A stretch of DNA of 64,000 nt, taken from contig NC_092860.1 of NCBI RefSeq assembly GCF_032062135.1, positions 65,073,803-65,137,802 on the forward strand. The letters run 5' to 3'. Position 1 is the stretch's first letter. Every line of letters begins with the position of its first letter. Of this stretch, positions 1-64,000 are shown piece by piece. The DNA is from Pyxicephalus adspersus (Eukaryota; Chordata; Amphibia; Anura; Pyxicephalidae). Position numbers and translations under genes: made by a program. Under the pieces are notes generated by a model. That model made no database searches, was not told the origin of the DNA, and saw only the letters and a program-made list of their open reading frames with translations.

Positions 1-341
1 TTGTCCAGAGGTCCCCAGTTAAGATGCAAATGGGTCAGAAATCAGGTTATACTTTACACCCTGATCAGTGAACTATAATCTTTCTAAATTATTATTTATA
101 CAATTTTATGAATTTTATCTGGTCCATATTAGGAATTCAGCATTTATGAAAGCCACTCTCTGAATGACGTTTGCTGTGATTTCTTCTTTTGAATAGGAAT
201 TACCTGTTTGCTAATGTAGTAAAATGTCTTTTTTTTGAAAGTCAGTGGATAACAGAAAAAAAAAACATGAGTTGTCTTACATTAAGTTGTCTTAATCAAC
301 AGGACCTTTGAACCAAATGTTATCCAATTTCTTAATTTCAG

Positions 342-56828
<56,487 letters not shown>

Positions 56829-57124
56829 TAATTATTCAATATCACCTACATATTATATTATCTTCTATTTTACTTCTCCAAATTAACGTGATGTTATTTG
56901 AAATTACTTTTTTTTATTTTATTTTTCTTAGCAACTAACATGTCAAGAACAGACATTTAGGGAATAGTACATATAAAAACCACAACAGATTACCTAAATA
57001 TTAAAGGTATAACAGTTATAACAGATTTGGCTACCAGTTTAACCGGATGCGTGGTCTATCTCAGGCCATAGATAGAAAAGGAAAGCACTGTTGTATACAG
57101 TTGAATCAACATCCTGACAGGTTG

Positions 57125-57840
57125 GGAAATTTTTTTGGGAGATTTTTATTGTAAAGTAAGGTTACAGATGGGGGGAGGAGTGCGGGGGGAAGTGTACGTA
57201 AACCTCCTTCCAGTTGCAGTGGCCAAACGTAGTGTGTATCTAAGTAGAACTAGAATTAGTGGGTAAGAGAGGGCTAATATCTGATACCCTTTATCCTGAG
57301 GGCAATGCCAACATATTAGGCATAGGTTTGAGGATGCATTTTTCAAAGAACTAAAGGGGAACTATACCTCCTGGTTAATAATTTGTACAATAACTTTTGA
57401 TATTGATTGCTAATAAGGGCCTTATGGCTAAAGTATAAAAGACACCCCTTCTGGATCTTATTAAAAGACTCATTCAGATCATGCTCCCGTTTGTTGACAA
57501 AAGTCAGGGTCAAAAGATTAGTTGAGAGATTAAAAGTTGGTAAGTTAGAGAAAGTGCACCCCTCATATGATCAGGAGACTTGCAAAGCTGTTCCAATGTG
57601 GACAACAGCCTGTTGAACTGCTGCGGCAGTGGAAGAGACTGTAACAAAAATATTTTAGCTGAAATACCCTCCAGAACCCTGGCGAATTCAGGCAACACTC
57701 CAACCCTCTGCATTTGCAAAACATCTGGCCAGGAATCATTATGTGAAATTATGCCAGGTGAATGCCAGGTTTGAATTATTTAGAAGACTCTTACTAGTAT
57801 TTTTTGTTTTAAAGGCAATCAATAGACAAACAAACCATTA
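57125..57840 (-). mobile_element. L1/Tx1-like LINE fragment
   Basis: Minus-strand scraps of an L1-like ORF2: near 57146-57346 a C-terminal Cys-rich piece (SSNLCLICWHCPQDKGYQIL), and at 57510-57719 a middle piece (LPQQFNRLLSTLEQL). Heavily broken and internally deleted. Confidence 0.45.
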
Positions 57841-57999
57841 CCACTCTGCCCCCGGATCCTCTATTCAACAGCCTGCAAAATCATCTGCATCCCTTTAGCC
57901 ATGAATTTTTACAATTCTCGACACCCCCTGCAAGAAACTTAGACTGTGCACAGCTGAAAGGGCTTCTGAAATCTATCCTGGTATTGGGGCTGGGCCTTT

Positions 58000-59770
58000 T
58001 TAAACTTCTCCAATTCCAGGCTCAGGTTGCTGGATCCTCAGTGCATTTCCCGCCTCTCTGCCAGTAAGTTCTCTGTTTTGATTCCCTGGACTTGACCTCG
58101 GTCTGCCGCCTGTCCTGACCTCAGCATTTTTCTTGACATTGCCTTGTCTGCTGCCTGCCCTGACCTGATGGCCATTCCTGCGTAAACCTGTGTCACCCTC
58201 CAGGGGATCCAGCCACAAGATATTCTTCTGGGAATAGCTTACCATTGGATGGACTCTAAACAAACCTCTGAACTTACAATATCTGTACAGAAGTTCAGAG
58301 AGGGTATTACCAGCTGGAGAAACGTATCCAGTCTCTGACTAGCCCTCCAGCCTCTTTACCCAGTGCACCACCATCACCATTCCCTGCTCTGGAGCTGAAG
58401 GTACTTTTGCTTGCACGCTTCTCTGGGGGAGCTTCTCTTTCACCGTTGGTGTTTTGACACTCAATGGAACAATGCTGCTTTGAAACACCAGTTTTAAATT
58501 GGCCAGCCTGAACAGCTGAAGGATGAGCTGCCACGTGTTGGAATACCAGATTCATTCAATTACTTCATCCTACTCACTACTCAAATTGACCGGCGGGTCT
58601 GTGAATGTCAGATGGAGAGGATGGAGACACCTTGTTTTTTGCGGGCTCCCCCACAACCTGCTACCTCTGTGTCCATTTCTACAGAGTCTCCTCAACCTGT
58701 TGCACCTTAGGAACCTTCTTAACCAGTGTAGCTTGCAACTGCCCTGTCCTCCCCGGGGTAAGAACTGAGAGAAGTTCTACACTATTTTCTCAGGCCTGAC
58801 TACTTCCTCTGCTCATATGTCACTCCCTGTCCTTGCAGGGCCCCAACAAAATTGTTGAAGTCAGGGCCATCATTGATTTTTTGAATTTCTCAGAATTTCT
58901 CTGTCATTGTGTCATTGTGTCTTCACTAAGTTTACAGGTTCTTACCTTTACTTGGTCAAAGGATGCACAGGAGTCTTTTAGGAAGCTGAAACAGCTTTTT
59001 ACCTTGGCACCCATTCTCAAGCATCCTGATTCTTCTGTTACCTTTATCTTGGTGGTGAATATCTCAGAGATTACAGTAGGCACAGTTCTATTACAGCGCT
59101 TTGGCCCTAAGGCCCTCCTGCCTCTGATCACTTTTTTTCATTGAAGCTAAGACCTGCATAGAGAAACTATGATATCAGCAACTATGAATTATCAGCCATT
59201 AAAACTTCTTTTGAGGATGGGCACTACCTGCTGTAAGGGGCCACTCATCCAGTCCTGGTCCTTATGGATCATAGGAATGTTCAATACCAGAGAACAGCTA
59301 AATAACTTGGTCCTGACTTTTTCTGACACCATTTTGTCTACAAAAAATTTCCTGATGGTTCAAACAGGCAGGTTGTAAGGGCCGAGCAAGCCAATTCTAT
59401 CCCTGATCTACAATGGAATAGTGATCTACTAACTTATCAGGAAAAGATCTATGTGCCAAAGGATCTCCAGGTGACAGTCCTCGGATCCTGGCATGACTTT
59501 CAGTTAGCCGGGCATTTCTGCATGTCGAGGATGCTAGATTTGATCTAGATTTGATCTTTCTGGTGGCCATCCTGTAATACCTGTGAATGCTCCAAGAGTA
59601 CTCCATCTTCTTCCCATCCCAACCCACCCTTGAAGTATGTTTTCTGTCTTCCACTTTATTGTGGAACTACCTCTGTCTAAAGGGTAAAACTCGATGTGCT
59701 AGTGAAGACCAGGGGGTCACTTAGATTCCGTGCCTCAGGTAATCCTGTGTCACCTGCCAGGGGAAGGCAA
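58000..59770 (+). mobile_element. decayed Ty3/gypsy element, internally deleted
   Basis: Plus-strand remains. Around 58290-58700 is a gag-like region (one piece reads as a conserved LLTTQIDRRVCE-type block). From 58940 comes the end of RT and RNase H (FTWSKDAQESFRKLKQLFTL, APILKHPDSSVTFILVV), with the RNase H core continuing in other frames to 59290 (EDGHYLL-type block). An integrase-like scrap lies near 59430-59540. Most of protease and RT is missing between about 58740 and 58840. No second LTR recognised. It differs from the element at 11780-14271 in strand and retained parts. Confidence 0.7.
58938..59144 (+). pseudogene. Ty3/gypsy RT/RNase H junction fragment
   Basis: Open stretch with FTWSKDAQESFRKLKQLF then the RNase H start, where the first catalytic Asp of the usual VDASE motif is replaced (VVNISEITVGTVLLQRFGPK has Asn-Ile). 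With the later frameshifts this confirms it as inactive. Confidence 0.7.
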
Positions 59771-60060
59771 CCCATAACACATACAGTACAATTAGAAATA
59801 TTGTATATTGCATATTCAATCCAGTGTTATCAACACTTCCATTGACTTAATTGATTATCCCCACCATTACTTTCAGTTCTGTCTTTTTCATCAGAAAATT
59901 TCAAAAGCAGTGTCCTCCGGAGCCCATTTTAACTGGGCACACCACGCTGCACTTTTCAGTAACCACCCGGCAGTTTCTGTGTGATATCAGAAATCATATA
60001 ATTTGAAGACAAAATCAGAGTGTCAATCAATGGGATGACAATCAGGCATGAGAGACTGCT
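59771..60060. other. intron sequence, no recognised element
   Basis: Nothing recognised. Confidence 0.5.
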
Positions 60061-60126
60061 TTGTTTAATGAACGGGGACCCAGCAAAGCCTGATCACACA
60101 TACAACACATTTTTGGATGTATATCA

Positions 60127-60200
60127 TGGCTCGAATAAAGGAGGTGTCTGAGGAGCTGAGGAAAGGAGTTTATGCTAATAAAGCTAAAGAAAGGTAACAT
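60127..60200 (+). pseudogene. Tc1-like transposase N-terminal scrap
   Basis: An ATG-started stretch reads MARIKEVSEELRKGVYANKA and then stops, resembling the N-terminal helix of Tc1 transposases (KELSEDLRKKIVDLHKAG type). LINE sequence interrupts it directly afterwards. Confidence 0.4.
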
Positions 60201-60385
60201 AGCCATTATTTCTAATTTTTAGAGACTCTTTAGTCACTGTCATGGTACTGATGGATTGGCGTCAGTGTGGTTCCTATCTTCAAAGGGAGCAGAGTCATTA
60301 CTAGGTAACTACAGACCGGTTAGTTTAACGTCCATAGTTAGAAAGGTCCCGGAGAGTTTGATAAAGAACCACATAGAGGAGAAAA
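60196..60385 (+). mobile_element. CR1/Rex1-like LINE scrap E
   Basis: A 190-bp piece equivalent to 22865-23040 of copy C (attatttctaatttttagag, agtcattactaggtaactac, agaaccacatagaggag). Truncated on both sides. Confidence 0.8.
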
Positions 60386-60980
60386 AAATTTTGATGAATC
60401 AGTTTCGCAAATTGTATTAAAGTCAATAGGTTGACTTTAAACATTATTAGCAAACCCCTATACATGTTAGAACCACTACATTTGCTAGGTATGTGTAGGA
60501 GAACAGTGGCAACAAGGGAAAAAAACAAAAGTTTCAAAAGACCTTGTGGTTTTCCAGGAAATTGCAGGCAAAGTGACAGCAGGCAAAAAGGATTTTTGCA
60601 TGATGGACAGCGTCCAGAAGGCAGCATAAACAATAGGACATTGAGAAAGGGTGAACTGAACCCACTAGCAGCAGTCTCTGCTGTCAAAACAGCAGAAGAA
60701 TGCATTGCTATTTAATGTACACACCCCTATTTAATTTATATAGCTGCATAATTTGTTTACGCTATATAAATCCTGTTAAGTTGTATTAATAATTGCTAGC
60801 TGGCATCATGACCTGGATGAGGTGTTAGGAGGGCCACCCATGAAGTTGCGGACAAGTAGCGCGGTGACATTAGGCAAGAGGATGGAGGACCAGAGACGGA
60901 GCGTTGGTCGGCGAAAGCAGTAGCAGTGTGTGGCCTCTGGTCAGCTATCGCCAGGGAGACCACATTGGTAAGTCATGGAG
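60386..60980. other. unrecognised sequence
   Basis: No gene or known repeat recognised; the tandem-repeat block begins near 60980. Confidence 0.45.
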
Positions 60981-62345
60981 AGCTGGGTGTAGTGCATCGT
61001 CAATGCCACTCAGAAGTGTGTTAAACAATTTTTGTGAATGGAGTACTGACAGGCAGCAGCAGCAGGAGGAGCAGGAGTAGGAGGCTGTGGGCCCTAAGAC
61101 GGAGCAGTGAACGCATTAGTAACTGGCATCTAGAGCTGGGTGTAGTACATTGACAATGCCATCCACCCAGAAGTGTGTAATGCAATTTTAGTGAAGGGAG
61201 TACTGACAGGCGGCAACAGCAGGAAGCAGTGTGCCCTGAGACCGAGCTGGGACCGCATTGGTAACTGGCATCTAAAGCTGCGTACACACTTCCAATTTTT
61301 ATTGTTGGAAATGAACGACGAACGAACGACCGATTGGCCAAAAATTGTTCGTAAAAAAAGTAACCAACGACGCCGACGAACGAGGATAGTCCTTGCAAAT
61401 GAACGACCGGACCGGCGGATTGGATTGGACGACGATTGTTGACCATCTATCGTGTGTACGGTCGTTCAGTGATCGTCCATGGTCTGAGCATGCGCGATGA
61501 ACGAACGTTCGCTCACTTCCTGTGGTGCACGTCACTTCCTGTATCGTTCAAACGATCGCATCTATCGTGTGTACAATATCTTTGAACGATCGTGTCGTTA
61601 TCTGTATGTACAGGATCGGTGCCATACGATCGTTCGCAGATATCGTGCAGGATCGTTCGTCGTTCGTTTGCCAACGATAAAAATTGGAAGTGTGTACGCA
61701 GCTTAAAGCTGCGTGTAGTGCATTGTCAATGCCACCAAGAAGTGTACAGTTTTAGTGAATGGAGTACTGACAGGCAGCATCAGCAACAGCAGGAGTGAGA
61801 GGAGGAGAAGGTGGGCCCTGAGAAGAAGCCGGGACAGCATTGGTAACTCTCATTTAGGGCTGGGTGTAGTGCATCATCAATGCCACCCAGAAGTGTACAG
61901 TTTTAGTGAACAGAGTACTGATAGGCAGCAGCAGCAACAGCAGGAGGAGGTAGAGGGCCCTGAGACGGAGCGTGGACCACATTGGTAACTGGCCTCTAGA
62001 GCTGGGTGTAATGCATTGACAATGCCACCCACCCAGAAGTGTGTAACACAATTTTAGTGAATGGAGTACTGACAGGCGGCAGCAGCAACATCAGGAGGAG
62101 GAGGCGGTGGGCCCTTGGACAGAGCTGGGACCGCATTGGTAACTGGCATCTAGAGCTGGGTGTAGTGTATCGTCAATGCCAACCAGAAGTGTACAATTTT
62201 AGTGAATGGAGTACCGATAGGCGGCAGCAGCAGGAGGAGGAGGAGGCGGTGGGGCCTGAAATGGAGCGGGGACCGCATTGGTAACTGGCATCTAGAGTTG
62301 GGTGTAGTCCATCGTCAATGCCACCCAAAAGTGTGTAATACAAAT
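60980..62345. repeat. tandem repeat of 141-155-bp units, about seven copies
   Basis: Units start at the phrase gtcaatgccaccca / gacaatgccaccca near 61000, 61150, 61725, 61875, 62015, 62170 and 62312. Each continues with gaagtgtgtaa, acaattttagtgaatggagt, actgacaggcggcagcagca, a GGA-rich run, gggccctgagacggag and ctggcatctagagctgggtg. Spacing alternates between about 141 and 155 bp. A Harbinger-like MITE interrupts the second unit. It lies just 3' of the hAT transposase, so it may be the subterminal repeat of that transposon. Confidence 0.85.
61276..61703. mobile_element. PIF/Harbinger-like MITE
   Basis: A 428-bp element with terminal inverted repeats of about 54 bp (perfect over the first 26: AGCTGCGTACACACTTCCAA and on) and a 3-bp TAA duplication (61273-61275, 61704-61706). 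Removing it restores the tandem-repeat phrase ggcatct-aagctg-gtgtagtgcat. The interior is CpG-rich with many CGATCGTTCG / GAACGA words. It has no transposase. TAA duplication and this end sequence fit the Harbinger type; the family name is inference. Confidence 0.85.
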
Positions 62346-62745
62346 ATCTGAAATTTGTGAAGGGCCAGACCCCAAGATGTTTTGTGCGCCAGCACTGTTG
62401 CTGTGGTTTGAGGTGCAGGAAGCAGTAGGAAGGTAGACCATATTGCTAGTTTGCATCATGAAATGGATGGCATGAATGCCAACCCTCAATCTTACAATAC
62501 TTAGCTGAAAAATTAGGCAAAGGCAATGGTACCTATCAGTGTGGCAGTACTAGGGGTTTTCATCTGCAATTTGTCGGCCTCTCAGAAGCAGCAGAAATGT
62601 AAAGTATATTGCTAGCTGGCACAATGGCAAGCATGAGGCAGGCTCAGCTGATGGTTAGACTCAGTTTGTGATAGGCAGCCACCGACTCCACAAAGGAGCA
62701 GTGTTGGTTCACAGAGGCATTTTGGTTGGCCAGTGAGTACTTGTG
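62346..62745. other. non-coding part next to the hAT gene
   Basis: No coding homology; probably 3' non-coding sequence of the hAT element. Confidence 0.35.
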
Positions 62746-64000
62746 TCAATCAGTGACATCTGCAGTGCAAATATGATAGTTGTTAGTAACCCACCTTTTG
62801 TTTATTTTCAAAAAGGTGAGGCGATGGACATTTTCCAGCAACAATTGTGATCGGTTGTATGTGACCAATCTGCCAGCGGCACTGAAGGTTCTTTCGGACA
62901 GAACACTGGATGCAGGGCACGAAAGAAGCTTGATGGCATACTGTGCCAACTGTAAGCAGATTTCAAGCCTGTTACGCCAAAAATGAATGGCGTCACTACT
63001 GTCAGGACAGGCATCCCCCTCATAACTGCTGTCATCAACACGTCAATACGGTGGAGGCGGTGTCCGCCTGAGCTCCTTGTGTGGAATGTGGTGTGTGGAA
63101 CTCCTCACACAGGCGGTCGCAAAGTATTCTGCTCAGGAGTGTGACCTTTTCTTTCCTTGTGCTGGGTTTTGTCTTTGTAGCGGTGATCCAGAAGGGTGGC
63201 CAGCCAGTAATCATTCTGGTTTTTGATGCTGCAAATGTAGCAACATGTGGACACACATATGAATGAGGGGTTTCCTGGGCTCATCCTCCTCCTGTCTCTC
63301 AGTAGGTGCCAAAACATCTTCCTCCTCATCACCCACCTCCTCATCTTCAAGCTGCAGCAGTTCCTTTTGTTCCATCGCCCGCACAATGCCTGGGGCGTGA
63401 GCATAAATGCGGGTTGGACAGGTCCTGTCCAGAAGCCCCAACATGGTCTCCCTCATCATCATAATCATCTTCCTCATCCTCCTCCTCTTCCTCTTGAAAC
63501 TCCTGATGCTGGCCAGTGTCCCTTCTTGCTCCTCCTGATGCTGGCTGCGCTATGGAGTGTAATGTCATCCTCACCCTTCTCTCCCATTTCTTCTCCTCCT
63601 TTCCCATTGTCACCTTCCATCAGGCCACACAGGGTATTATCAAACAGAAAGATGATGGGTATGACATCGTTCCAGCCTGACCGCTCCCGACAACATTTGT
63701 GGCCTGCTCAAAGGGGGCCAGTACCTTGCACTGCGTCTCCATCTGGAGCTGGTAAAATAGCTCAGTTGTGTGGCTGTACCAAGGGCCCCGCTGCCTCCAT
63801 GCACCACGCTGACCAAGTAATGACGGATGGCTAGCTTTTGCTCACACAGACGCCGGAGCATGTGCAGGGTGGAGTTCCATCTAGTCACAGTGTCACAAAT
63901 CAGTCTATGCAGTGGAAGCCGCTGGATCTTGCTAAGCGCCACTGCGGCAGTAGGGAATCGCTGTACATGGCTGCAGATGGCGCGAGCCTGTCTCAGTAAG
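62746..64000 (-). pseudogene. hAT transposase (ZBED-type), 3' part, broken, runs off window
   Basis: Minus strand, from the right edge downward. Around 63860-63920 there is the block DTVTRWNSTLHMLRRLCEQK; near 63720-63780 the TQLSYFTSSRWRR region; at 63430-63610 an acidic Glu/Asp run; near 63170-63230 LATLLDHRYKDK (usually LDPRYK). At 62805-62949 comes the C-terminal dimerisation block (LLSCPASSVLSERTFSAAGR), which is the hallmark of hAT transposases. These lie in at least three frames, so the gene is disrupted. The BED zinc finger and first catalytic Asp would be beyond 64000. It cuts and pastes its own DNA when intact. Confidence 0.85.

Noticed and set aside
60431..60715. 94-codon plus-strand frame and a 126-codon minus-strand frame
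   Set aside because: No recognisable domain on either strand; region between a LINE scrap and a repeat block.
60980..62345. Regular repeats, checked as a CRISPR-like array or gene family
   Set aside because: Units of 141-155 bp have no unique spacers, and the host is a vertebrate.

Overview
The window is a piece of a vertebrate chromosome. It covers the central part of one gene, UNC13A (Munc13-1, the presynaptic vesicle-priming factor), on the + strand. I find 23 exons between 342 and 56795. Every one has an AG acceptor and a GT donor, and the phases are compatible throughout: 3108 nt, exactly 1036 codons, in phase 0 at both ends. The first exons (C2A domain) lie before the window. The last ones (rest of the MUN domain and C2C) lie beyond it. 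The paralogue is UNC13A rather than UNC13B, because of the NWNYFGWGEQ microexon and the [13 protein letters not shown] block. The repeat types (CR1/Rex1-like, L1/Tx1-like and L2 LINEs, Ty3/gypsy, piggyBac-like, Harbinger-like, hAT and Tc1 remains, no mammalian SINEs) suggest an amphibian, most likely a frog. That is inference from repeat style, not a species identification.

Layout: 342-10715 holds exons 1-4. The 9 kb intron between exons 2 and 3 carries a CR1/Rex1-like LINE on the minus strand, which was later split by a 630-bp TTAA element and by a 5.7-kb L1-like element with an intact ORF1 and a broken ORF2. The 10.7-21.9 kb intron carries a decayed Ty3/gypsy element, an L2-type LINE, a second CR1/Rex1-like copy, an (AT)n tract and fold-back repeats. 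Exons 5-10 (21.9-33.0 kb) encode the acidic linker, the calmodulin-binding helix and the C1 domain. A 7.9 kb intron filled with a decayed minus-strand L1-like element follows. Exons 11-19 (40.9-48.4 kb) encode the C2B domain and the start of the MUN domain. A further LINE and two TTAA elements occupy 48.7-52.7 kb. Exons 20-23 (53.2-56.8 kb) continue MUN. From 56.8 kb to the end I recognise no exon: the sequence is L1-like and Ty3/gypsy remains, a Tc1 scrap, a tandem-repeat block with a Harbinger-like MITE in it, and the 3' part of a hAT transposase on the minus strand running off the end.

The points most worth checking are a 126-bp phase-symmetric cassette exon, a 92-bp exon-like segment at 26090-26181 whose inclusion would stop the reading frame in exon 8 (a possible poison exon), two TTAA elements inserted in opposite orientation at the same site of two LINE copies, inverted arrays of a 17-18-bp repeat, two long hairpins, a 72-bp tandem repeat ending just before the exon 23 acceptor, and three diverged copies of a GAAACGCGT/CTTCCTCAGG motif of unknown origin. 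I see no operon, CRISPR array, tRNA or rRNA.
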